Source of the DNA: Ruminococcus sp. zg-924
GTDB taxonomy: Bacteria; Bacillota; Clostridia; Oscillospirales; Acutalibacteraceae
Reading direction: 5' to 3'
Length of the DNA: 64,000 nucleotides
Assembly: GCF_024433635.1 (NCBI RefSeq)
Contig: NZ_WNJZ01000003.1
Location: 82,141-146,140 of the forward strand
Below are positions 1 through 8,602 of the stretch, one piece after another. Position numbers and translations under genes: made by a program. Position 1 is the stretch's first letter. Every line of letters begins with the position of its first letter. The notes below the pieces were generated by a model. The model was not told the origin of the DNA, ran no database searches, and was given only the letters and a program-made list of their open reading frames with translations.

Positions 1-1
1 T

Positions 2-949
2 GAATATGCCGGATTTGATGTAACTATTGACAACTCAGCAAAACCAACAATTACAAAAATTGTTGATAAGGTAACCGCTGAAATAGGCGAAACTGTAAAA
101 TGGACAATTACTCCAACTGTTCCTGCTGATATAAGCACCTACAAGGAGTATAAAATAACCGATACTCTCCCGGCAGAACTTACATATAAGAGTGCAAAAA
201 TTTTGGTTAATAATGCAGAGTATACCGGCGTTACACCGACAGTAGCCGGACAAGTAATTACCGTTGATTTCAAAAACAACATTGCCGATCTTTACGACGC
301 CGCAACAGGCGCTCTTAAATCAGTAGCTGTTGAGATTGAAACTGATATAAACCAAAACGCAGTTGCAAATGTTGATATTGTAAATACCGCTAAAATCGAC
401 TATACGAATCAGTATGATGTTGCAGGCAGCGACGAGGGTACAGCAAAAACTGTAACAGGCGGATACAGCATAATCAAACGTGCTGAAAATAGTACAGACG
501 GCACTGTTATGCAGGACGTTGAGTTTGTGCTTAAGGATAATGCAGGCAATAACATGGCAGTAACTCCAGAAACCGATAAACCCGGCTATTACAAGCTTGC
601 AATAACTGCTGACGCCGGTGCAGCTGTAACCGACGCAGACGCAACGGTTAAGACTAATGAAGAGGGTAAGGTTTTCATTGCAGGTCTTAGACAAGGAAGT
701 AGTTATCAGCTTGTTGAAACAAAAACACAGACCGGTTATCAGCTTCTTACAAGTCCGATAGACTTTGTAGTATCAAGTACAACATACTCGACAGATGGCG
801 ACTTCACAGTAGTAAACATAAAACAACCGGATCTTCCTTTGACAGGTGGAATAGGAACAATCATCTTTACCGTTGCAGGCTTAATTCTTATTGGCGGTTC
901 AGTGCTTATGTTCGTAGAATCCAAAAGGTCAAAGAAAAAGAATGCTTAA
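2..949 (+). CDS. LPxTG-anchored pilin-like surface protein (5' truncated by window)
   Basis: The reading frame is open from base 2, so the gene starts outside the window; 315 C-terminal residues are visible. The first ~110 look like a fimbrial isopeptide (D2-type) domain. A second beta-rich SpaA-like domain follows, with the E-box YQLVETKTQTGY at about visible residues 235-246, whose Glu normally catalyses an intramolecular Lys-Asn isopeptide bond. The end is a sortase signal, LPLTG (about 278-282), a hydrophobic helix, and a basic KRSKKK tail. By family knowledge this is a cell-wall-anchored or sortase-polymerised pilin or adhesin. No sortase gene is seen here. A strong terminator follows at 1001. 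Surface location is confident; pilin versus single adhesin cannot be decided. Confidence 0.85.
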   Translation, partial: EYAGFDVTIDNSAKPTITKIVDKVTAEIGETVKWTITPTVPADISTYKEYKITDTLPAELTYKSAKILVNNAEYTGVTPTVAGQVITVDFKNNIADLYDAATGALKSVAVEIETDINQNAVANVDIVNTAKIDYTNQYDVAGSDEGTAKTVTGGYSIIKRAENSTDGTVMQDVEFVLKDNAGNNMAVTPETDKPGYYKLAITADAGAAVTDADATVKTNEEGKVFIAGLRQGSSYQLVETKTQTGYQLLTSPIDFVVSSTTYSTDGDFTVVNIKQPDLPLTGGIGTIIFTVAGLILIGGSVLMFVESKRSKKKNA

Positions 950-1000
950 TTTAAGCGTTTAAAATTAATACATAAGTCTTTTGTTGGCTTAAATTAATAG

Positions 1001-1035
1001 GCGCCGCAAATTTCCGAATTTGCGGCGCTTCTTCT
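1001..1035 (+). terminator. Rho-independent terminator of the LPxTG protein gene
   Basis: Perfect 12-bp inverted repeat GCGCCGCAAATT / AATTTGCGGCGC with a 4-nt TCCG loop, followed by a T-rich tail TTCTTCT. It lies 52 bases after the stop codon. Confidence 0.85.
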
Positions 1036-1167
1036 GTGTATAGCCGTTTATATAGCCTTTTTGTAAACAGGGCAACTTGCAAATGAAAAATCAATGTATA
1101 AAATTACCGCAAAGTGTTGAAAAAACTTGTTAAATATGTTAGAGTATACTCAGAGAGGTGATTAGAT

Positions 1168-2676
1168 ATGAAAAATAAACTGCTTAAAATAAGCTCTTTT
1201 GTATTGGCTGCGGCTGTTGCGCTTGCTTCTGCGCCGAGCGCCCTTGCGCTTTCTTCTGATAAAATTATATCAAAAGTCCGTGTTGAGTGGGCGCCGTCAA
1301 GCGTTTCGGGCGATATTCTTGCTGCGTCCAAGATGCCCGACAATTTATCTCAGCAGGTTTTGTCCGCTGTGGATGATATTGTAAAAGGCGTGCGTAATTT
1401 TGAGGAATCTATTGATATTTCTGCGTATGGTATATACGCTGACGAAATGACAACTATTATAGGCTATGTGCGTAACGAAAACCCGGATCTTATTAACCTT
1501 TCAAACGCTTTTTCATATTCACGGTACTCAGACGGTCAGGTAGTGGATTTTTACCCAAAATATCTTTTCACTGCCGAAGAACAGGACGATTACTTTACTC
1601 CATTTTATGCGGAGATTGATAAGATTGTGGCTTTGGCGCAGTCGCAGAGTACCGACTTTGCAAAGGCGCTGTATGTTCACGATTATATAGTTTCAAAAAG
1701 TGAATATGCAACCGAGGTTTACGATTCACAGGCAGAGCCGTCACCGTTTGTTTACAACGCCTACGGCACATTGGTTAACAAACGCTCTGTTTGCCAGGGC
1801 TACAGCTTTGCGTATAAGGCTGTAATGAGCAGGCTGTCAATTGAGGTTGGCTATGCCCTCAGCGAAGAGATGAACCACGTTTGGAACACTGTTGATATAG
1901 GCGGCAAAACATATCATATTGACTTAACCTACGACGACCCTGTTCCAGACAAAGTAGGCTATGTCGGCCATTCAAGCTTTTTGTGTACCGACGAGGAAAT
2001 TAAGGCGTCCGACCATTACTCCTGGACAACCTCTGACACAATTTCCGAAACCTCTTACCCAAACAGGTTTTGGAACGATGTTGATTCAAAAATTTGTGTA
2101 ATGGGCGACGAGGCGGTTTATGCTGCTTATGATTCACAAAACGATTCCTACCTTGAACGCAGAAACCTTGTTACCAACGAGGCGGAGACGGTACCAAGCG
2201 CCCTGACGGGTGTATATTGGCAAACGCTTGACCACTCAGGTTATTTTATAGGTGATTTCAGCAGATTAGAGCTTATCGGAAACGTTATTTATTACTCGCT
2301 TCCGAACGGCGTTAACGCAATTGCCTTTGACGGCAGCGACGACCAAAGAGTTTATACACTGCCGGATACTGCAACAGGCTTGATGTACGGCTTTGCCGAG
2401 AGGGACGGCGTTTTCCTTGCCGACGTAAGGAAAACCCCGAATGAAACCGGCGTAATATCAGAGATTTCACTTTCGCCATTTGTACCCTCCGCAGTTCAGG
2501 GTGATATTGACGGCAACGGCACAGTAACAATGCGTGACGCAATTTTGCTGCAAAAGTATACCATAGGGTTGTCAACTCTTGACGAAGCAGTGCTTGCAAG
2601 GGCGGATATGAACGGCGACCAAAAAGTAACTATGATTGACGCAATTTTAATTCAGCGTATGACTATTTTCGGTTAA
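1168..2676 (+). CDS. secreted transglutaminase-like protein with C-terminal type I dockerin
   Basis: 502 residues. A signal peptide is clear (basic start, hydrophobic core to about residue 27, SALA cleavage region). Residues ~160-260 form a transglutaminase-like cysteine protease fold: Cys209 in SVCQGYSFAY, His237 in NHVWN and Asp252 in YHIDLTYDDP make the expected Cys-His-Asp triad. Residues ~290-440 are not recognised; they may be beta-rich. Residues 445-502 are a type I dockerin with two calcium-binding repeats (GDIDGNGTVTMRDA and ADMNGDQKVTMIDA), so the protein should dock onto a cohesin-bearing scaffoldin outside the cell. The start has a good GAGGTGAT ribosome site. The substrate is unknown; a cross-linking or peptidase role in the extracellular complex is inference. 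Confidence 0.88.
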   Translation: MKNKLLKISSFVLAAAVALASAPSALALSSDKIISKVRVEWAPSSVSGDILAASKMPDNLSQQVLSAVDDIVKGVRNFEESIDISAYGIYADEMTTIIGYVRNENPDLINLSNAFSYSRYSDGQVVDFYPKYLFTAEEQDDYFTPFYAEIDKIVALAQSQSTDFAKALYVHDYIVSKSEYATEVYDSQAEPSPFVYNAYGTLVNKRSVCQGYSFAYKAVMSRLSIEVGYALSEEMNHVWNTVDIGGKTYHIDLTYDDPVPDKVGYVGHSSFLCTDEEIKASDHYSWTTSDTISETSYPNRFWNDVDSKICVMGDEAVYAAYDSQNDSYLERRNLVTNEAETVPSALTGVYWQTLDHSGYFIGDFSRLELIGNVIYYSLPNGVNAIAFDGSDDQRVYTLPDTATGLMYGFAERDGVFLADVRKTPNETGVISEISLSPFVPSAVQGDIDGNGTVTMRDAILLQKYTIGLSTLDEAVLARADMNGDQKVTMIDAILIQRMTIFG

Positions 2677-2693
2677 TAATTACAAATAAATAT

Positions 2694-2731
2694 CGGCTGT
2701 GTTACCGCAAAGGATAGCACAGCCGTTTTTT
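2694..2731. terminator. shared terminator between the dockerin gene and sbcC
   Basis: Inverted repeat CGGCTGTG / CACAGCCG with a 16-nt loop, then TTTTTT on the plus strand. The converging genes end at 2676 and 2730, so it mainly serves the plus-strand gene and overlaps the end of sbcC. Confidence 0.75.
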
Positions 2732-5477
2732 ATTGCACCGCCACGCCAATGTGGCTTCCTGTGTTGTCAGAACTTACAATGATTTTGTTACCAATCTTTT
2801 CGCTGAGTTGTGAAACGTGTGAGATTATACCAACGGTTCTGCCCATACGGTTTATTCTGTCAAGTGCCTTCATAGCTGTGTCAAGCGTTTCACTGTCAAG
2901 AGAGCCGAAGCCCTCGTCAATGAAAATAGAGTCAAGCCTTATGCCGCCCGAATAGCCCTGAACAACGTCCGAAAGTCCGAACGCAAGTGACAGCGATGCC
3001 AAGAACATCTCGCCGCCCGATAAAGTGTGAACAGGTCTTGTGCCGCCGTATGAGCCGTCAAAAACCTCAATGTCAAGTCCTCTCAGTGAGTTGCCGCCCT
3101 GTTCCTGTGTAACCTTTTCAAGCTTGTATCTGCCGTCGCTGAGTATAACAAAATACTTATTCGCCTGAAGTAAAATATCCTCAAGCATCATACCAAGGAC
3201 AAACATCTTTATTGGAACCTTCATCGGGTTGCTGCCTCTCAGTATGTCGGCAAGGTGGCATAGGTTTGAATACAGCTTTTCTACCTCTCTTGATTTTTCA
3301 AACTGTTTTTGTATCTGTTCAAGCGAGCTTTTAAGGCTCTCGCTTTCCCTTTTTGCCTCTCCGCTTTCACCAAGCATAAGCTTTAGACGGCGTTCAAGCT
3401 CATTACATTCCTCCGCCGTTTTTTCATAGTCCTTGATTTCAAATTCGGCGCATTGCTCCTCGGCTTCAAGCCTTTGCTTTTCATATTCGTCAAGCTGCTG
3501 TTTCCTTTCGCTAATCAGTGCGGCGGCAACCTCAAGGCGGCTTTTAGCCGCAGAATGCGTTTTTTGAATTTCCTGCACCTGCTTTTCGAGCAGGTTTATT
3601 TTTTGTCTTGCGGCATTAAGGCTTGACTTAAGCTTGCTTTCACCCTCAATTTGATTGCCGAGATACTGCGAGAGAGTGCTTATCCTCTCCTGAGATTGAG
3701 CTTTCTGAGTTTCAAGACAGAGAATTTCCTGTGCCAATGCGGCTGAGCTTTTGTTGTTTTGCTCAAGCTGAGCTTTAAGTGCGGCAAGCTTTCTTTCAGC
3801 GGTCGGAAGCTTAGCTTTCTTTGCGTTAAGCTCATAAAGCCTGCTTTTTTGCATATCCAAATCATGCTTACAGGTCTTGTAATAAATGTTGTAGCTGTCG
3901 CACTTGCTCTGTTGCTCGTTTAGCTGCTGCTTTAGCTGGTCACACAACGCTGCTTTTTCCGACTTAAATCTCAGCCTTTGTGAACATAACTGCTCCTTTT
4001 CCTTGATAAGGTGAGCAAGCTCCTTTTTCTTTCTTGCAAGTCCCTGTTCGTCCTCGCCGATTGGTTTTGCAGGGTGTGGGTGAGAGCTTGAACCGCACAC
4101 AGGGCAGGGCTTGCCGCTTTCAAGTTGTGAGGAAAGATAAACTGCCATATTGCCCTGCAATTTTTCTTCCACCGCTTTTTCGCTTTCTCTGAGCAATTCA
4201 AGCTCAAGCATTACGCTGTTGTATGCGTTAACGCTGATTTCGGCTTCCTTTTCGGCATCTTCAAGCTTTTGCTTTATGTTTTCAAGCAATTTGTAATTCT
4301 CACTTATCTCGTTCAGCGTTTGAAGCTTGATTATCTCGTTTGGTATTGACTCAATTTCACGCCGAACAGTGGTTATGTATTCCTCTCCAATTGCTGTTTT
4401 GCCTATAATTTCTTTAGCCTGCTGTTCAAGCGTTTCCTTCTGCATTTGAGCCTTATCAAGCGATTCCTCGCATTGCTTAAGCTCCTTTTTTGCAAGCGTT
4501 ATTTGTGAAAGCTTTTTAAGCGACTCGTCAAGCTTAAGCGCCTTTTCACGCTCAAGGTTTATTTCCTCACGCAAGGGGATTATAGCTTCGCTGTTTTTTT
4601 CTGCGGCGGCAAAAAGCTCAATTGCCGTTTTCTGCTCCTCATTTGCTCGGTTAAGGGCAATGCGGCTTTTCTCTGCTGCGGCTTTCAGCTCGTCGAGTCT
4701 TTTCAGCTTTTGTGACTGAACCTGTTTTAATTTGAACTGAGCGTCAAGCTTTTCAGCCGTCTTTTTTGCTTTTGTGTATCTTTCTGCGGCAAGAGCTGAT
4801 TTTTCCTCAAGCTCACAGCTTGTTTCGCAGCCGCAGGAGCTTAAAAGTGCCTGACGGTTAGCAACAAGTATTTGAGCCTCTTCCTCAACAGCCTTGGCTT
4901 TTTCTGTTGCACAGTCCGTTATTCTTGACCATTGCTGTGAATCAAACAGCTTTTCAAACAGCTTTGCTTTTTCACTTGACGGCGACAAAAGCAGGCGGCG
5001 GAATTCGCCCTGAGGCAAAATCATAACTCGTGAAAACTGGTCGCAGTCAAGTCCGAGCAAGCTTTGCGCTTGAAGCGTAACGCCTCTGTCTGCTCCGCTT
5101 TTCAACAGCTTCTCACCATAGGATAAATCATAGCAGGCATTTTCAACCCTTGTTTTTCTTTCTCCGTCACGTCTGCCTGTGTAAATGGTTTGACTGCGAA
5201 AAAATCGGTATTTTTTCTGCCCAAGTGAAAATGTGAAATCAACACAGGTGGGTATGCTGTCATCTGCGCCAATGCTTCTCATCTGTTCCCAGCTTCGCAG
5301 TCCGCCTGTTGCCTTGCCGTACAGCGCAAAGCATATGGCGTCAAGTATAGTGGTCTTTCCGCCGCCTGTACTGCCTGTTATTAAAAACAGCGCATTGTCA
5401 CCGAAAGCTGTAAAATCAATCTCAGTGCGCTTTATGTACGAGCCGAACCCCTCCATTACAAGTTTTAGCGGTTTCAT
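2730..5477 (-). CDS. sbcC: SbcC exonuclease subunit (Rad50-like ATPase)
   Basis: 915 residues. SMC/Rad50-type ATPase of the SbcCD nuclease, which cleaves DNA hairpins and protein-blocked ends during replication and repair. The N-terminal Walker A is GSTGGGKTTILDA (about residues 34-46). Two long coiled coils flank a zinc hook CPVCGSSSHPHP near residue 457. The C-terminal half has the ABC signature LSGGEMFLASLSLAFG and Walker B SIFIDEGFGSLD. Its ATG overlaps the stop codon of sbcD in an ATGA arrangement, so the two are translationally coupled. Length fits the usual range, slightly short in the coils. Confidence 0.95.
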   Translation of the reverse strand: MKPLKLVMEGFGSYIKRTEIDFTAFGDNALFLITGSTGGGKTTILDAICFALYGKATGGLRSWEQMRSIGADDSIPTCVDFTFSLGQKKYRFFRSQTIYTGRRDGERKTRVENACYDLSYGEKLLKSGADRGVTLQAQSLLGLDCDQFSRVMILPQGEFRRLLLSPSSEKAKLFEKLFDSQQWSRITDCATEKAKAVEEEAQILVANRQALLSSCGCETSCELEEKSALAAERYTKAKKTAEKLDAQFKLKQVQSQKLKRLDELKAAAEKSRIALNRANEEQKTAIELFAAAEKNSEAIIPLREEINLEREKALKLDESLKKLSQITLAKKELKQCEESLDKAQMQKETLEQQAKEIIGKTAIGEEYITTVRREIESIPNEIIKLQTLNEISENYKLLENIKQKLEDAEKEAEISVNAYNSVMLELELLRESEKAVEEKLQGNMAVYLSSQLESGKPCPVCGSSSHPHPAKPIGEDEQGLARKKKELAHLIKEKEQLCSQRLRFKSEKAALCDQLKQQLNEQQSKCDSYNIYYKTCKHDLDMQKSRLYELNAKKAKLPTAERKLAALKAQLEQNNKSSAALAQEILCLETQKAQSQERISTLSQYLGNQIEGESKLKSSLNAARQKINLLEKQVQEIQKTHSAAKSRLEVAAALISERKQQLDEYEKQRLEAEEQCAEFEIKDYEKTAEECNELERRLKLMLGESGEAKRESESLKSSLEQIQKQFEKSREVEKLYSNLCHLADILRGSNPMKVPIKMFVLGMMLEDILLQANKYFVILSDGRYKLEKVTQEQGGNSLRGLDIEVFDGSYGGTRPVHTLSGGEMFLASLSLAFGLSDVVQGYSGGIRLDSIFIDEGFGSLDSETLDTAMKALDRINRMGRTVGIISHVSQLSEKIGNKIIVSSDNTGSHIGVAVQ

Positions 5478-6598
5478 CTTAGCGCCTCCTCCGCAATTTT
5501 TCTGAACAGCTCTATTTCCTCTTCGTCAGCCTCAACGCCGCATATCTGCTTTGAAAATTCACAGAACAGCTCCACACTCTCGCCGAAGCTCCGCTTTGAC
5601 GGTACGGAAATATTTTCCCCCGGAGCCGCCAAAAGCTCACTGCTCATTTCAAGAATATTCGGGTAAAACTCACGCAGCCTTTGCAGCGGCATAAAAATTG
5701 GCTTTTTGTCCGTCAGGTGAATATGAATGTAATCGTCACTTGGCTTTTCTCTGCCGTATTCGCAAAGCTTATCAAACTCGCCTGAAATCACCCTCATATC
5801 AAGCGAAGGTGTAAACGGAACAAAACGGCGCTGTGTTTTGCCGTTTCTTATTTCAAAGATATTCACTCCCTTTTGGCTGCCCTGTTCTCCGAATGAATAC
5901 TTAAGAGGTGAGCCTGAATAAAATCCGTTTTTGCCTGCTGTTTGTGCGTTGTGCAGATGACCGAGCAAAGTGAGGTCAAAGCCGGAGAATAAGTCGCCGC
6001 TTACCTCTCCGCTTGCGCCGATATACACAGGACTTTCCGAGTCGCTTACGGTACAGCCGCTCATAAAGCAGTGCGACACTGCAATGTTTACGCATCTGCG
6101 GTCAAGCTGCTTATATATTCTGTCTGTAAGAGCCTTGTAGCTTTCGCCAAAGCCTCTTATACTGTCATCACCAAAAAACTCCCTTGCCGCAGGAGGGTCA
6201 AAATGAGGTATAAGGTAAAAGCAAAATTTTTCGCCGTCTGATTCAAGCACAACAGGCTCAAGTGCGTTTTTTATGTCAGTTGCAATGTGTATTCCGCTTT
6301 GCTTAAGTATTGACGCACCAAGCGTTATTCTCTCTGCGCCGTCGTGATTTCCTGTTATCGAAAGCAGAGGAATGTTCAACTCTGTGATAAATTCGATAAA
6401 GCCGTCAAACATCCGAATCGCCTCTGGCGGAGCAATGCTCCTGTCGAAAATATCGCCTGCAAGCACAAAGGCGTCGGGCTTTTCCAAGATGATAAGCGGC
6501 TTTAAAAAGTCCTCTAAAAACTCTGTTTGCAGTTCAAGCATTGAGTGGGAAAAAATTATTTTCCCTAAATGCCAGTCTGCCGTGTGTATTAGTTTCAT
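5474..6598 (-). CDS. sbcD: SbcD exonuclease subunit (Mre11-like nuclease)
   Basis: 374 residues, metallophosphoesterase partner of SbcC. Metal-binding motifs are in order: DWHLG (Asp8, His10), GDIFD (Asp49), GNHD (residues 83-86), a SHCFMSG motif and GHLHN. The start was set at MKLIHTADWH, not the longer upstream ATG, because an AAAAGGACGG ribosome site lies just before it and this is the family's normal N-terminus. First gene of the sbcDC pair; the leader on its 5' side contains inverted repeats (6651-6796). Confidence 0.95.
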   Translation of the reverse strand: MKLIHTADWHLGKIIFSHSMLELQTEFLEDFLKPLIILEKPDAFVLAGDIFDRSIAPPEAIRMFDGFIEFITELNIPLLSITGNHDGAERITLGASILKQSGIHIATDIKNALEPVVLESDGEKFCFYLIPHFDPPAAREFFGDDSIRGFGESYKALTDRIYKQLDRRCVNIAVSHCFMSGCTVSDSESPVYIGASGEVSGDLFSGFDLTLLGHLHNAQTAGKNGFYSGSPLKYSFGEQGSQKGVNIFEIRNGKTQRRFVPFTPSLDMRVISGEFDKLCEYGREKPSDDYIHIHLTDKKPIFMPLQRLREFYPNILEMSSELLAAPGENISVPSKRSFGESVELFCEFSKQICGVEADEEEIELFRKIAEEALR

Positions 6599-6650
6599 AG
6601 TCTTACCGTCCTTTTTAAGCAATGTCGTCAAAAAACTGCATTGCAATTAA

Positions 6651-6796
6651 ATTTTCCTGCGGCAAAGTGAAATCTGCCTTACGTCAGGAAAATATTTGCT
6701 ATGCAAATAAGAAATTATCCTTTGGGCAAGCTAACGGGGGCTTAGCCCATAACGGTTTTTTTAAGGCTTTGGGCTAAATGGCTTGCCCGCAAACCC
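6651..6796. repeat. cluster of inverted repeats between sbcD and dacF
   Basis: Three nested or adjacent hairpins. (1) ATTTTCCTG at 6651-6659 pairs with CAGGAAAAT at 6685-6693, with an inner GGCA/TGCC pair. (2) TATTTGC TAT GCAAATA at 6693-6709. (3) GGGCAAGC at 6724-6731 pairs with GCTTGCCC at 6781-6788, enclosing a second near-perfect arm pair around TTAGCCCA and TGGGCTAA. No coding potential is seen. The role is unknown; it may be a structured leader of sbcDC or a degenerate mobile repeat. Confidence 0.55.
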
Positions 6797-6825
6797 GTGT
6801 AAATAAAATTATTGCAATATAACAA

Positions 6826-6854
6826 TTGAAATTTTAATTAAAATGTTGTATCAT
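6826..6854 (+). promoter_or_regulatory. predicted sigma-A promoter of the D,D-carboxypeptidase gene
   Basis: TTGAAA (6826-6831), 17-nt spacer, TATCAT (6849-6854), about 40 bases before the ATG. Confidence 0.6.
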
Positions 6855-6895
6855 AACTTTATACTTTATTCTACCACAGGGAAGGGAAAAATTCT

Positions 6896-8254
6896 ATGAG
6901 AAAAAAATTGTCAAAGGGAATTGCTTTTGTGTTGACATTCGTCATACTGTCAACAATGCTTATGCTTAACGCAAGCGCCGCAGGCGTAAGCTTTGATCCT
7001 CAGCTTGACTTGAACAGCGATTATATCTATCTTGTAAATCTTGATACGGATACCACAATTTTCCAGAAGGACGCAGATAAAAAGTGCTATCCTGCATCAA
7101 CAACAAAGATTATGACATACGTCATTGTCACGGAAAAGGTAAAGGATCTTGAAAATACTATGGTAACAATCAAGCAGAGCGTGCTTGACCAGCTTGAGGG
7201 AACAGACAGCTCGGTTTCCGGTCTTGCGGAATATGTTGATGAAAAAATCAGCGTGCTTGAGCTTCTTTACTGTATGATGGTGCCTTCCGGCAACGACGCC
7301 GCACTTGTGCTTGCCGATTATATAAGCGACGGCAATGTTCCTGAATTTGTTAAGCTGATGAATCAGAAGGCAAAGGAGCTTGGCTGTGATAACACCAACT
7401 TTGTAAACCCACACGGACTTCACGACGAAAACCATTACACAACCGCCCGTGATATGTTTAAGATAGCCGAGTATGCAATTACAACACCACGATTTACCGA
7501 CATAACAAATACGGTTACATATCACCTTAGCCTCGACGAAGACGACGAAAACCCGATTATTACAACAAACTATATGATTAACGAAAACTCTGAGGGCGAT
7601 TATTACTATGAATACGCCAAGGGTATTAAAACAGGAACAACCGATGAAGCAGGCTATTGCTTGGTTTCAAGCGCTGTTCAGGACGGCGTGGCATATATGT
7701 GCGTTGCAATGCACTCACCCTGCTATGACGATAACGGCGACTACCGTGACAACGGCGCAATGCTTGACAGCAAGGCTTTGTATGAGTGGGCGTTTTCAAA
7801 TATGGAGCTTCAGCAGGTTGTAGCCGAGCAAACACCTGTATGCGAGGTCAAGATTAATTACGCAATGGATAAAGACACACTTATGCTTGTCCCGCAATAC
7901 GCTTATTCAACAATGCTTCCGATTGATAAGTCAAAGGACGATATAGTAATAAAATCTGATGTACCTGAGGTTATCGACACACCTGTAAGCAAGGGTACGG
8001 TAGTAGGCACAGCAACAATCTACTACAAGGATCAGGAGCTGACGAAAATAAACCTTGTTGCAAGCGAAACAATCGAAAAGAGCGAGCTTGTATATGCAAT
8101 GACGGTAATAAAGAATGTTGTTACCTCACCGATATTTATTATAGCGGCAGCTTTTGTTATTGTTCTGTTTGCAGCATATTTGATATTTGTTGCAAGACTT
8201 AACAAGGGCAAGGGTAAGGATAAGGAAAAGGTAAATAAGCCGAGAGATTTGTAA
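6896..8254 (+). CDS. D-alanyl-D-alanine carboxypeptidase (DacF/PBP5-type)
   Basis: 452 residues. Serine-type peptidase S11 that trims the terminal D-Ala from peptidoglycan stem peptides outside the membrane. A signal peptide ends near NASAAG (about residue 29). The active-site motifs are present in order: STTK (SxxK), SGN in PSGNDAA (SxN) and KTGTT (KTG). A C-terminal transmembrane helix (about 412-435) and a basic tail anchor it, replacing the usual amphipathic helix. The middle C-terminal region (about 300-400) is the beta-rich PBP5-like domain. Monocistronic: it has its own promoter and is followed by a terminator-like hairpin. Confidence 0.92.
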   Translation: MRKKLSKGIAFVLTFVILSTMLMLNASAAGVSFDPQLDLNSDYIYLVNLDTDTTIFQKDADKKCYPASTTKIMTYVIVTEKVKDLENTMVTIKQSVLDQLEGTDSSVSGLAEYVDEKISVLELLYCMMVPSGNDAALVLADYISDGNVPEFVKLMNQKAKELGCDNTNFVNPHGLHDENHYTTARDMFKIAEYAITTPRFTDITNTVTYHLSLDEDDENPIITTNYMINENSEGDYYYEYAKGIKTGTTDEAGYCLVSSAVQDGVAYMCVAMHSPCYDDNGDYRDNGAMLDSKALYEWAFSNMELQQVVAEQTPVCEVKINYAMDKDTLMLVPQYAYSTMLPIDKSKDDIVIKSDVPEVIDTPVSKGTVVGTATIYYKDQELTKINLVASETIEKSELVYAMTVIKNVVTSPIFIIAAAFVIVLFAAYLIFVARLNKGKGKDKEKVNKPRDL

Positions 8255-8270
8255 TTTGTCATAAAAAATA

Positions 8271-8306
8271 AATGGCTGTTTCATCGTTGGTGAAGCAGCC
8301 ATTTTG
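8271..8306 (+). terminator. terminator after the D,D-carboxypeptidase gene
   Basis: 13-bp stem (one G-T pair) AATGGCTGTTTCA / TGAAGCAGCCATT around a 7-nt loop, followed only by a short TTTT-poor tail. It starts 17 bases after the stop. Confidence 0.65.
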
Positions 8307-8324
8307 AGTATTAGAGGAAATACA

Positions 8325-8366
8325 GATAAAAATAAAGATAAAAATAAAGATAAAAATAAAGATAAA
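8325..8366. repeat. 12-bp tandem repeat, 3.5 copies
   Basis: GATAAAAATAAA is repeated three times without error (8325-8360), plus a half copy GATAAA. It is intergenic. It creates a spurious antisense Leu/Ser-Phe repeat frame. Likely a slippage-prone low-complexity tract. Confidence 0.9.
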
Positions 8367-8552
8367 TGCTTTGTTGATTTTGCAACGATGTTGTAGGGAG
8401 CGGTTTTGCGTAATCCTGCTTGCTTTAATGAAATTAGTATCGTGTTGTCAGGGGCAGTCGGCAACAGTACGTTTACGGTATCAATTGCTTGTGTGTTTCG
8501 GCGTTTTACGGGTTGCCCCTGCGGTATTTAATGAACATTCATCATAGCAACC
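8367..8552. other. intergenic stretch with degenerate repeat and long-range inverted repeat
   Basis: No gene seen between the tandem repeat and the NAD-salvage pair. It holds a copy (about 8387-8440) of a degenerate intergenic repeat seen after several other genes. It also holds CAGGGGCA (8449-8456), which pairs with TGCCCCTG (8514-8521) across a 57-nt loop. Confidence 0.5.
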
Positions 8553-8553
8553 A

Positions 8554-8571
8554 TTCCAAATCGTTTTGGAA
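8554..8571. promoter_or_regulatory. palindrome upstream of the NAD-salvage pair, possible operator
   Basis: TTCCAAA TCGT TTTGGAA, perfect 7-bp arms, ending 31 bases before the start of the nicotinamidase-like gene. Position suggests a repressor site. No matching regulator is encoded nearby. Confidence 0.45.
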
Positions 8572-8602
8572 ATTACATTAAATGTACAAAGGAGAAGTAC
8601 CA

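Noticed and set aside
8126..8464. 112-codon antisense frame over the tandem repeat
   Set aside because: Its Leu-Ser-Phe repeats come from the 12-bp tandem repeat, it overlaps the end of the carboxypeptidase gene antisense, and it has no ribosome site.
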